From Podospora bellae-mahoneyi (lineage: Eukaryota; Ascomycota; Sordariomycetes; Sordariales; Podosporaceae), in contig NC_085882.1 in the NCBI RefSeq assembly GCF_035222275.1, positions 3,417,501 to 3,481,500 on the forward strand: 64,000 bases of DNA, written 5' to 3'. Positions 10,304 to 20,282 of this stretch are shown one piece after another. Position numbers and translations under genes: made by a program. The stretch's first letter is position 1. Each line of letters starts with the position of its first letter. Below the pieces are notes generated by a model. The model made no database searches. It saw nothing but the letters and a program-made list of their open reading frames with translations, and was not told the origin of the DNA.

Positions 10304-10466
10304 AGCTGTGTCAAATTCGTCAAGGGGCCCACTGTTAAGGGGTTAATATCTTAGCAGTGGGACCTGAGCCACCAGATTCGGCCTCAACTAGCCACCTGGG
10401 AAACTCTCCCTCGTATAACACCAGAATTGACACCTTTTTTGGGCCCCATATTGTATTTGACAAGCT
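10304..10466. mobile_element. Candidate MITE with imperfect 27-bp terminal inverted repeats
   Basis: The left end (AGCTGTGTCAAATT, then AAGGGGCCCA) pairs with the inverted right end (TGGGGCCCA and GTCAAATA on the other strand). The element is about 163 bp. I found no second copy in the window. Confidence 0.45.
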
Positions 10467-10487
10467 GTAAGCTCTCCGGGCTAGCGT

Positions 10488-10622
10488 TTGTAAGAGACAA
10501 CCGTTGATCATTGTTGTGTGCCATTTGGTTACACCGAACCGGTATTCAGGAGTCGCCTTTGATCTAGTATCCCTCTCAGAGGTCCTGATCGAGGGTTCGT
10601 CGCATTATGTGATGGGCGGTTT
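10488..10622 (-). repeat. Dispersed repeat, copy D (inverted)
   Basis: On the minus strand it reads GCGACGAACCCTCGATCAGG, ACCTCTGAGAGGGATACT, CGGTTCGGTGTAACCAAATG, CACACAACAATGAT and GTTGTCTC, matching copies A and B along its whole length. It lies 230 bp upstream of the NLR start, so it may contribute promoter sequence. Confidence 0.7.
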
Positions 10623-10799
10623 CCATGGCTCAGCCGCACTCCGCCCTCAGTCGCCCGTAGCGCCTCTTCCCACGTGATCTCTCCAGCCAGCTTACGCGCC
10701 AGGTTCGTGCAGTTATCGTTCTTGCTGGCATTAACTTTGTTTCTGAAAGCATCACTTCGTCTCTGCAGTGATCTTCATCCAGCGGCCCGCGCGTCTTAG

Positions 10800-10809
10800 T
10801 TATAAAATT
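10800..10809 (+). promoter_or_regulatory. TATA-like box of the NB-ARC/TPR NLR
   Basis: TTATAAAATT, 41-50 nt upstream of the chosen start codon at 10850. This would give a very short 5' UTR. Confidence 0.4.
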
Positions 10810-10849
10810 ATTTCACATCACGTCTGAGAGGATTCCGTCAACTAGCGCA

Positions 10850-13800
10850 ATGGCGCGGGCGGAGCAACATGTGGAGCAGCATTTTGGGAATGCGGAAGCT
10901 TCCGACGGCGGCTTGCTGTTCCAGGGTCACGTTAACGGATCTCTCCACATCCATCGTAAGCCAACGTCTATCTGTTCTACGCTAACGATAGACGGCAACT
11001 GACAGGAAGACAGACGAAACACGGGCGAACCAGCACGCTGCGCAGCGGATTATCCCGTTCCCGCGCAATGAGGACATAGTGGACCGCTACATCTTCGCCG
11101 CGCTCGACCAGCTTCTACCCCCCTCGCCCGACTACCAGAGTGCGGCGCTCTGGGGTCTCGGCGGCTCCGGGTAAGTCTGCCACTAAGTTACACTGCATCC
11201 GCTGACCGGAAAAGCAAAACGCAGATTGCGCTCGAGTATGCCTACCGCCGGAGCCGTGACCCCACTTGCTCTGTGTTCTGGGTCCACGCCGACAACGAGA
11301 CGACATTTACGCAGGACTACAAGGTAATTGCGAAGAGGCTGCGCCTGGCGGATGGTCTGGATGGTCCGGAGCTGTTAATGGCCGTGCGTGAGCGGATCGA
11401 GGCGAGCCCGTGCTGGCTGCTTATTCTCGATAACGCCGATAACCTCGCTGTGTTTGGGGTGGGCCGGACACAATCAGGCAGAGACCAAGGTCAGGACACA
11501 GAAGAGAAGCAAAGTCTGTATGATTTCGTGCCCCGGGGCCCCGCAGGGACGGTGTTGTGGACAAGTCGTGATAAGCGGATCAGCGGCAGCCTTGTGGGCG
11601 GCCGACGAGCGATCAATGTCGCTAGCATGACGGAGGGAGAGGCGAAGATATTGCTCGAAACGGTCATGTGTAGAGAGATTGCCGAGGAGGAGTCCCACCA
11701 CGCTATGGCGCTACTTGCCGAGCTCGACTTGCTCCCGCTCGCGGTATCACAGGCGGCAGCATATATGGGAAGGACGGCCACCCCAATCGGTGAGTATTTA
11801 TCAAAGCTAAAGAGACGTATAAAGAGATGGCAACTGCTTAGCGAGACGGAGTTCGACCGACACCGCAGAGCGGATATGTCGAATAGCGTCATGCAGACGT
11901 GGGGTATCTCAATCGAGCACATGCGACAGGAGAACCAGATGGCCTACAATATCCTCCACTCACTTGCATTTGTAGATAACCAAAATATCCCGTTGGAGTT
12001 GGTGGCGAAGGCAGCCGAGATAATAGCAAGACCGACCAGATATGAAAAAACCGCAAGCGCGGAGTCCGTATGCATCAAGGTCCAGGACGAGCACCAAAAC
12101 AAGCACCAGGACGATGATGACAAAGTCCTAGCAGCAGTGGTTCTTCTACAACACTTTTCGTTCCTACATCCGCGCACGTCCGGCGAACGGTACGGGGTCT
12201 ACGAGATGCACAAACTCGTGCAGGAGGCTACACAGTATAGCTTAAGCCAAGAGGATCGGCGGACAGACCAATGGCATTTTTCGGAGGTAGCTCTTCGTGC
12301 TGCCACATCTCTATTTCCGGAGAGTCGACGAGAATTATGGGGAGAGTGCGAGATATATCTCAGACATGCGCAGCTTGCGGCCGGATGGGCCGGGTTGTGT
12401 AGGGGTGGGGTAGAGGCAGCGGCGCTGTTGACTCGAGTGTCGGACTATCTGTATGACCGTGGGAGGTGGAGAGAGCGGGAGCCTGTGGACCTAAGAGCCT
12501 ATGAGTATCGGAGGGAACTTCTCGGCGACAAGCATCCTGGCACGATCAGGAGTATGGCGAATCTGGCGGCCACATACCATGCTCAGGGGAGGTATGAGGA
12601 AGCGGAGAAGAATTATATGGAAGTGCTAGCACTGCGGCGCGACGTTCTCGGCGACAATCATCCTGACACGATCTGGAGTATGGCGAATCTGGCCACCATA
12701 TACTATGATCAGGGGAGGTATGAGGAAGCGGAGAAAATCAAAGTGGAAGTGCTGGCACTGCGGCGCGACGTTCTCGGCGACAATCATCCTGACACGATCA
12801 AGAGTATGGCGGAGCTGGCCACCATATACCATGCTCAGGGGAGGTATGAGGAAGCGGAGAAAATCAAAGTGGAAGTGCTAGCACTGCGGCGCGACGTTCT
12901 CGGCGACAATCATCCTGACACGATCAAGAGTATGGCGGAGCTGGCGGCCACATACTATGATCAGGGGAGGTATGAGGAAGCGGAGAAGAATTATATGGAA
13001 GTGCTAGCACTGCGGCGCGACGTTCTCGGCGACAATCATCCTGACACGATCTGGAGTATGGCGGAGCTGGCCACCACAAACTATGCTCAGGGGAGGTATG
13101 AGGAAGTGGAGAAGAATTATATGGAAGTGCTAGCACTGCGGCGCGACGTTCTCGGCGACAATCATCCTGACACGATCTGGAGTATGGCGAATCTGGCCAC
13201 CATATACCATGATCAGGGGAGGTATGAGGAAGCGGAGAAAATCAAAGTGGAAGTGCTGGCACTGCGGCGCGACGTTCTCGGCGACAATCATCCTGACACG
13301 ATCTGGAGTATGGCGAATCTGGCCACCATATACCATGATAAGGGGAGGTATGAGGAAGCGGAGAAAATCAAAGTGGAAGTGCTGGCACTGCGGCGCGACG
13401 TTCTCGGCGACAATCATCCTGACACGATCTGGAGTATGGCGGATCTGGCCGCCACATACCATGCTCAGGGGAGGTATGAGGAAGCGGAGAAAATCAAAGT
13501 GGAAGTGCTAGCACTGCGGCGTGACGTTCTCGGCGACAAGCATCCTCACACGATCAGGAGCATGGCGGAGCTGGCCGCCACATACCATGATCAGGGGAGG
13601 TATGAGGAAGCGGAGAAAATCAAAGTGGAAGTGCTGGCACTGCGGCGCGACGTTCTCGGCGACAAGCATCCTGACACGATCTGGAGTATGGCGAATCTGG
13701 CCGCCACATACTATGCTCAGGGGAGGTATGAGGAAGCGGAGAAGATATCAGTGGAAGTGCTAGCACTGCGGCGCGACGTTCTCGGCGACAAGCATCCTCA

Positions 13801-14149
13801 CACGATCTGGAGTATGGCGAATCTGGCCGCCACATACCATGCTCAGGGGAGGTATGAGGAAGCGGAGAAAATCAAAGTGGAAGTGCTAGCACTGCGGCGT
13901 GACGTTCTCGGCGACAAGCATCCTCACACGATCAGGAGCATGGCGGAGCTGGCCACCATATACCATGCTCAGGGGAGGTATGAGGAAGCGGAAAAAATAT
14001 CAGTGGAAGTGCTGGGCCAAGCTCATCCCTCTGCCCAAAGATCTTTACGCGCCTTCAATTTATGGGGGCGGGACAAGAAGAAAAGCTCTCGTATACGCCG
14101 AATGTTTGGGCGTATAGCTCATCACGTTAGAGCTACGACTCCACAGTAA
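10850..14149 (+). CDS. NB-ARC/TPR NLR with an N-terminal HRAM-like amyloid motif
   Basis: Gene model: exons 10850-10955, 11014-11170 and 11215-14149; introns 10956-11013 (58 nt, GTAAGC, branch GCTAAC, CAG) and 11171-11214 (44 nt, GTAAGT, branch GCTGAC, AAG). The only acceptor that keeps the frame for intron 1 is the CAG at 11013. The product is 1065 aa. Residues 10-29 (QHFGNAEA..., ending FQGHVN) match the two repeats of the HeLo-like protein without gaps. The NB-ARC follows: P-loop GLGGSGKT at 83-90, kinase-2 LLILDNAD at 156-163, then GTVLWTSRDKR, LDLLPLAVSQAAAYM and the MHD-like EMHKLVQEA. From residue 538 there are 12 nearly identical 42-residue TPRs after one diverged unit. Family role: ligand binding by the TPRs leads to ATP-driven oligomerisation, which displays the N-terminal motif as a template for the partner effector. 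The ligand is unknown. All key motifs are intact. Inferred partner: the HeLo-like protein at 8767-9651. Confidence 0.88.
12563..14020 (+). repeat. Tandem array of 126-bp TPR-coding units, 11 complete and one partial
   Basis: Units start at 12563 and every 126 bp to 13949. The encoded unit is LA-(A/T)-(T/I)-Y-(H/Y)-(A/D)-QGRYEEAEK, then IKV, NYM or ISV, then EVLALRRDVLGD-(N/K)-HP-(D/H)-TI-(W/K/R)-SMA-(N/E/D). Variation is confined to these positions; the rest is fixed, including at most synonymous sites, which indicates recent homogenisation. Confidence 0.95.
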
Positions 14150-14996
14150 TCGCTGGCCGAATTAGGGGAGCTGGAGGGATGTTGTCGGTGCTAATTAACG
14201 GTCTCAAGGTAGTGTATTGTAACTAGCTAGGCCACTCTACGAGTACACTGAACTTGGAGAAGAAAAGGAAAAATGAAAGAGTAATTTTGAGGATATGAGC
14301 CTCTGATATAGCTGCGCGTTGGCCAGTACGCGGCGATATAAGGTTCTGGTGTAGTGGTTTGTATATGTGGCTATGTGAGTTCGGAATAGCTTCATTAAGG
14401 GTGTTGCCGAGGGTTGTCGAGGTCTACATATGCCAGAACTTATCCCGTTACATTACCCCCCTCCTCTCCTAGGACGTCCGATTAAGGAGGGGAGCCCTTT
14501 CCGTATTTCTCCTCGAATATATCTAGCGCCTCCGTTTCCTTCAAGTTACTTAGGGGTTCCTATATAGCTTAGCATAGCTAAACTATTTTATCCGGAGCTC
14601 TGTCCTTCCCCTTACCTTCTTTACCTCTAAAATCTCATCCACTTACCACTCTAGTTTCTCTTCTGCATCGTTGTTAATTCCGATCAGGGTTGGAGGCTGG
14701 GTATCGTCCTGTTTTTGTGATGCTAAAGAGTCTTCCACTGCCCTTTTTAATATGTAATGCGGAAGGTGCTTTAAATCTCTAGTGGAGTATCCAGTCGATA
14801 GGCATAGGAGCCGATCAGCTTAGTGATAGTACACGTGTATATCTAGCGTTCAGCCAATCGAGTTTCGCCGGAGGTCTATCTGTCTTAATCTACTATAATC
14901 GTAACATACCTTATTCCTAACACGGAATTGTTCAGCTCTCTAGCGTTCTTTATTAGCGTACTTTATTAGCGTACTCTTCCTAACGTTCTTACTTCC
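14150..14996. other. Intergenic, probably retroelement-derived flank
   Basis: No gene recognised. The AT-richer part near 14440-14990 has pyrimidine-rich and short duplicated stretches (for example TATTAGCGTAC twice near 14950-14970) and leads directly into gypsy-type sequence, so it may be element-derived. Confidence 0.4.
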
Positions 14997-15975
14997 AGAT
15001 CCAGGACGACCGTTCGAGGTCGAGACGGATGCCTCAGACTCCGCCATTGGAGGCAAAGATGGGAAGTTACACCCCGTAGCCTTCTTTTCGAAGAAATTGG
15101 AGGGACTACGCAAGAACTACCCGATACATAATAAAAAGAGCTATTTGCCATTAGCGAGGCCTTAGAGGAGTGGAGACCATCCCTCAGCGCTACCAACCAC
15201 GAGTTCCAGGTCTACACGGACCACCAAAACCTGAAATACTTTACCACCACCTAAGGTCCTCAATTGCGAAACAAACTAGATGGTCCGAATTCTTATCAGA
15301 AGTTAATTTCCAGATCCACTATAAGAATGGCTCCGATAACACAAGAGCGGATGCGCTGAGCAGAAGGATGGATCACTACGAAGAAACCACCGGAGAAATG
15401 ACCGGGAAAATCACCATCCTTACGGTAAGAAATAATAGAAGGAAAATTAAGGCACCCGCTTCAGCAGTGGGCTGGGTATTGCGCGGTATACCGAGAAGAA
15501 TCAACAGCCAGAAATTATCAAAGTAATATCAGCAGCGACGATTAGGAGCGATAGGCTAAGCTGGAATCTTCGAGGATCTAAAGAGACAACAATTATCGAC
15601 TCTAGCCCGGGATATCACAACGGGGCTTACATCGAGCCGGGACAACGGAAGGCATTAATTTAGGAGGTCCACAAGCTAAGACTCGAGGGACATATAAGAA
15701 TGAATGAAACAACAGGAAAGATCAAACAATATTTTAACAGGCCAAGATTAAGGAAAGTATGGAGGGAACGCTACAGGGATATAACCTTAGCAAAAGAACA
15801 AAAGCAAAGAAACACAAGCTATACGGATTTCTGGAACCATGACCATTAGCAAAAAAACTACCTATAGAGCTCAGTAACCATAGACTTGATCACAAAACTA
15901 CTAGACTCCAGAGACCCGGTCACCGACGTCAAATATAATAGCATCCTCACAGCTGTTGACAGACTCGCCACGTAG
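14997..15975 (+). mobile_element. Ty3/gypsy retrotransposon relic (RNase H to integrase)
   Basis: Translated pieces in several frames give the RNase H of gypsy polyproteins ([44 protein letters not shown]), then FLSEVNFQIHYKNGSDNTRA and DALSRR, then integrase-like text (LLDSRDPVTDVKYNSILTAV). Frameshifts and stops occur throughout, and the reverse transcriptase and the ends are missing. The relic stops abruptly at about 15975, where a hydrolase fragment of the other strand begins. Confidence 0.85.
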
Positions 15976-16060
15976 CCTCCGCCAAGACCGTGCATGAGGA
16001 TGAAATCAATTCTTGGGTCAGGTGGCTCGTGAAGAAGGGTGAGACCTTAAGGTCCTTTGA
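15966..16060 (-). pseudogene. N-terminal fragment of a SesB-like alpha/beta-hydrolase
   Basis: On the minus strand, GLTLLHEPPDPRIDFILMHG followed by LGGG is the characteristic opening of the SesB-like hydrolase domain that many fungal NLRs carry at the N-terminus (the oxyanion HG segment). An in-frame TAA precedes it. The fragment is cut at about 15970 by the gypsy relic. The matching C-terminal part of a hydrolase of this family, in the same orientation, starts at about 7780. Confidence 0.65.
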
Positions 16061-17164
16061 CAACTTCGCCGGTGAACTGAGAAGAGGCTGTGTTTTATTT
16101 GCGGAGCGACCTTTTCTGGAGCAGAGATAGTGATCTTGTTCGCAGTGAAATCGCGGCATCTTCATCAGGAGACCTAGACCGAAGTGTCCCCACCTCGTTT
16201 TGGCTGGCAGTGTTTTGGCTGGCCTGATGCACAGTGAGCACATGACCAACAGCGAGGATGTCGAGTTTGTTTGCCTACCATTGTCATTACGTCTTCAAGC
16301 GATGGACTTCCAATGTCAGCTTCATCGCTGATCGATCGTTTGGTCTTCTGAAGTTTTGTGTCGACTCATCATGGTGTGGAGGCAGATGTTTGAGCAACAG
16401 CAGCTGAAGAAGCTCAAATTCTCGGTTCTCAGCCCCTCACTTCTTCACCAATGGGGGCTGGGCCATGGCTCGCCAGGGCCCGCCACAGCCCGCGCGGGAA
16501 GCAAGCCACACAACTGCGATTATTTGTCGACCCTCGCCTTGAAATACTGCCTGTCCCGATCAGAAAGTCGCACATGTACCATCTGGCCGCATCGCTCCTA
16601 AAAAAGCATCGAGCGTCCCGCCTCAGCCTTGACAAAGCTTTTTGCCATCTCGCAGGGAGTCCGTAAACGATTCGACCAACTTCTAAGACTTGGCTTCTGG
16701 CTTCTTCAATAGTCTCATTATTGCCTATCCCGAATTGTGGTTGGGAGGAAAGAGAAGGGCCCCCAGCCGGTGACGGGAAAGTTGATTGGGCATCTAAAGG
16801 CAGATGTTACACTGGTGGCGTTTCTGGATGAGCATCAGACCAGCTCAAGGAATATCTAGTTGACAGTCTGGCACGAGTTATGAGGAAGAATCAACGTAGC
16901 GTGGTTATGGTGGCCCCTTAACGGTAGTTCTTTGATCGATAAAGATTGCTTCCGCCAGCGTGAGGTACATGTAAAGTGGCGAGCTCAAGGTTCAGCTTCA
17001 CAGGATCTACGTAAGAACGAACATGGTCACTTTGCCTCTCGAGAAAACTTTTGATAGTCAAGTTTTGAGTGAGAAATCGCCGATGTTGTATTGGGATGTA
17101 ATCGAGTTGAAAACTCTCTTCTCTAGAATCCGTGAAGACTTCTTATGCCAAAGAAGCTCAACGC
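16061..17164. other. Intergenic, nothing recognised
   Basis: About 1.1 kb of mixed composition with only short incidental open frames on both strands. A GC-rich patch lies at 16450-16500. Confidence 0.4.
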
Positions 17165-17895
17165 TCAATACGAATCTGAATCAGGCGCAGGGTGGTTTTC
17201 GTCTGTCCATTTGTCCACTGCCGATAAAAGCCTGCGGATATCCGAGCGCCTAGTAGCCCAAGAAGTGACAAGACGCACAAACCGTCCGTTACTGTCAATC
17301 AGAAAATCAAAGTTCTTTTTGAGGTGCTCAACGAGCGGTTGCTCAAACTCAACACACACTTGGTTGGTCTCCAACTCCTTCCATAGCTCCCAACCGTAAA
17401 GCATATTGCTGAAGTGTTCTGCCATCTCATGCGCGTTACCATTAGCGACTTTCGCGAGTTGTAGAAAGAGTCGATCGCCGAAAGGCCGATCTCTGAAGAG
17501 GACTTCGAATTGGGCCTCCAAGGTCCTGTTGTTGGCGACAAGCATTCCACGTTGCTTCATTTCGTAAGAAAAAATTGCCCCAAAGGCAGAATCCTTGAAC
17601 ACTATAGCTTCACCCATTAGGCAATCCAAAAGATATCCGTTAGGCGAAATATACCCTCCAGTGTCATGTTGTTCTGCTTGGATGCCAATGCAAACCCGAG
17701 ACGTGTACCATCCATGATCAAGAGGAGACCGAGTTTCTTGGCGTCTAGACAGCAAAAGCTGGCATTGTGATTGTGCTGGATCGGTTGATCCCTGGTGGTT
17801 CGGCATGAGAGAGCCTCGAGAATCTCTGGATGTGCTCCATCGCCGTAGTCGTTGAGGAACGTGTTGCGCTGTTCTTCTCGCGGGCACCATTTCAT
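17165..17895 (-). pseudogene. Threonine-aldolase-type beta-eliminating lyase, internally deleted
   Basis: The start is typical of fungal PLP-dependent threonine aldolase-like enzymes (FLNDYGDGAHPEILEALS). It is followed directly by a segment that normally comes some 150 residues later (KKLGLLLIMDGTRLGFALAS, then DIFWI), so the middle is gone. After DIFWI the expected stretch with the PLP-binding lysine is missing and the frame changes; the C-terminal part continues in the new frame (GEAIVFKDSAFG, TNQVCVEFEQPL, RFVRLVTSWAT) to a stop at 17165. The gene cannot make an active enzyme. It lies at the edge of the repeat-rich island. Confidence 0.8.
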
Positions 17896-18196
17896 AATTG
17901 CTGTTGATCGTGGGAATATGCCGGACTGATCACGGAGGGATGAGTTGGTGGAAAGGTAGATGGTTAAAGGGCAGAATGGAAGTAGTAGCTAATTAAATAG
18001 GTAAGGTAGCTGGATCAAGCTACGTGTGACAGGTATTTTGATTTGCAGTGGGCCCACTGAACAGGGACCTTGCTAAATCTGATAACCTTGATTACTCCTT
18101 CCCCTTCCTCTTATCCTAGGTAGGTATATTACAAATCAGCCAGACGCCTGAACGCCAAATTTTGATGCCATGTCATGTCGAGCCTGGCTCAATGGT
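17896..18196. other. Intergenic, nothing recognised
   Basis: About 300 bp between the lyase pseudogene and the 3' end of the oxidoreductase gene. Confidence 0.4.
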
Positions 18197-20282
18197 TTAT
18201 TCCGCCCCGACAGCAATGCCCTGGTCAACCTCACCACCCTTGTCCATCGGCGACAGGTTCGCCTTCGCAGGTCCAGTCACACAGATGCCCTCCTTGGAGA
18301 AGCGACTGCCATGCACCGGGCAGTCAAAGCTCTTCTCAGCAGAGTTCCAGCAAACGACACCCTTGAGGTGAGGGCAAAGAGCACTGTACGTATGCACCTG
18401 ACCGTTCTCGTCCTTGTAGACAGCCATGGGCTTCTTGGTTTTCTAATGCTCTGTTAGTCACCGGACTCACATGTTACAAAGTCTGACTAAACTTACCGGA
18501 TTCAACACACCGCCGCAGCCAGGCGCGAGATCCTCAATATCGGTGATGTCGCTCTGCAGAAAGCGCTTGTACTGGGCATTGATCTGCAAGTCGTGCAAGA
18601 TCAAGCTCGGCAAGCTCTTGAGGATACTCGCAAGGCGCTTCGGCGCATACAGCGTGGCCCAATCGTTGGTGACTGTGTTGCCCTCGATCTCGTCCGCAAT
18701 GAGCTTCCCAGCAAGCGTCCCGTGTGTCAGTCCATCGCCAGAGTCTCCCGTCACGATGTAAATCTTATCACAGCCCTGATTCTTGCCGATGAATCCCAAA
18801 AAGTCGACTGGCTCAAAGATCTGCCCGCTCCACTGGTAATCGATCTTGCCAGCCTGAGGAAACCGCTCACGAGTCCACTGCTCCAGCTCAGCATACCGCG
18901 GTGTTGTCTCCTCCTGGCCAACTTTGTGATCGCAGCCGCCAACAACCAAGTAGTCATCCTTGTCGTCGCAAGCTGTCAGGCGTACGTACTTGTACTCCTC
19001 GGCATTGTCATACAGTAGGCAGTCCTCGATGCTGCCTTTGGGTACGCGGATGGCAATGCAGTAACTCCGGTAGAACTCCAACTCGGTAATGACCGACAAC
19101 TTCTGCAGCGGCACGCACGTCGCCTCCACGGCATTCTCGGCCTTCACCGTGTGCCCATTCTCCGTCTGAATCTCGACCCTCTTGTGGCCGAGGCCAAGAA
19201 CTTCGACACCCTTTTCCGCGACCGACATAACCCGAGTGCGGGTGTAGCACTGGAAATTGGGCTGCTGCTTCAGCCAGTTGAGCACACCAACGAGATACTG
19301 GGTTGGATGAAAGGTCGCCTGATTGTCAACCACCATACCACCTCGCTGGTCGATGCTGCCACTCCAACCTTTGACCTTCAAATTGGGCTGTTTTTCGGGC
19401 CAGATTGGTTAGCAAATATTCGAATCATGTTTCCACTTGAAGACATTATAATCCACTCACATCAAACCTGGTGTGCATGCCGATCTTCTTCTGCATTTCG
19501 GTCTCCTGTTTCAGCTCATCGATCTCCTGGTCATGCTTCTCATGCCCAACAGGGAACTGGCTAATGTCGTAAGCAGGCAAACGACGGTATTCGCACTCAA
19601 TCCCAAGCTCTTGGGCGATCTGCCCAATCCTGTCCCTCGCCCAGGCATGACTCTCGGCGGCAATCTTGGCACCACCCTCCCCGTGCTTCTTTGCAATCTC
19701 AACGAAACCATCGTCCAAGTCGTTGGTCAGATGGCCGGAGGTGCGACCTGTCTCACCAGAAAGCACATCACGTGCCTCAAGCATGACAACATTCTTGCCG
19801 CGGCGGACGAGCTCGTAGGCGGTCGTGATGCCAGAGATGCCGGCACCGATGACGGCTACATCTGTCTCGAGATTGCGGTCGAGGGTGTGAAACTTGGGGT
19901 ATTGATCGTAGGGGACCTTATGGACCCAAACCGAGTCGGAGCCCCCCGAGGTGTGCATCGTGTGCTGAGGGTTTGAGCTGGCAATAGTGGCCATGGTTGC
20001 GGCGAGGGGAAACTTGTTGACTTGAGAGTAGCGAGGGAAGAATTGGAGTCTTGGTGAGGTGTTGCGGGAGGAGGATGGGGAGGTATTTGTTCGAGATGAA
20101 ACAGCTGTGTGCATATAGGCGGTTGCGAAGGGTGCTGTTAATGGTCCGATGACGTCACCACATGCGGGCAATGACAGGCGCGAAGCTGTTGGTTGTTTGG
20201 TTATGAGATTTCTTTGAATGGCCCTAGCCGTAGTTCGGGTGGAAAGAGAGAGGGTTGAGAGTGCCATCTTTGCCGGTTGCAA
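18197..20282 (-). CDS. FAD-dependent oxidoreductase with C-terminal Rieske [2Fe-2S] domain
   Basis: Exons 20282-19461, 19387-18497 and 18442-18197; introns of 73 and 54 nt with GTGAGT/CAG and GTAAGT/TAG; all phase 0. The product is 652 aa. Residues 143-151 hold the FAD-binding GAGISG; the DAO fold continues to about 540. The C-terminal Rieske domain has C594-x-H596 and C612-x2-H615. Family knowledge: this fusion transfers electrons between a flavin and a Rieske cluster; the substrate in fungi is not established. The first 95 residues are Ser/Thr/Arg-rich without acidic residues and look like a mitochondrial presequence. A second possible start (M97, MATIASSN) would give a cytosolic form. Confidence 0.88.

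Larger units (their letters stand above)
9652..10849. promoter_or_regulatory. Shared divergent intergenic region of the HeLo-like/NLR pair
   Basis: This 1.2-kb spacer carries the 5' flanks of both genes. It contains a TATA-like box for each, two small TIR elements (10189-10258 and 10304-10466) and inverted dispersed repeat copy D (10488-10622). No other gene was recognised. Co-regulation from here is possible but not shown. Confidence 0.5.

Noticed and set aside
12626-14117. Repetitive open frames on both strands over the TPR array
   Set aside because: By-products of the 126-bp period; they carry no known domain and do not join sensible exons.
15170-15526. Gypsy-type open frame of 118 codons as a live gene
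   Set aside because: It is only a fragment of RNase H and linker, with frameshifts and stops on both sides.
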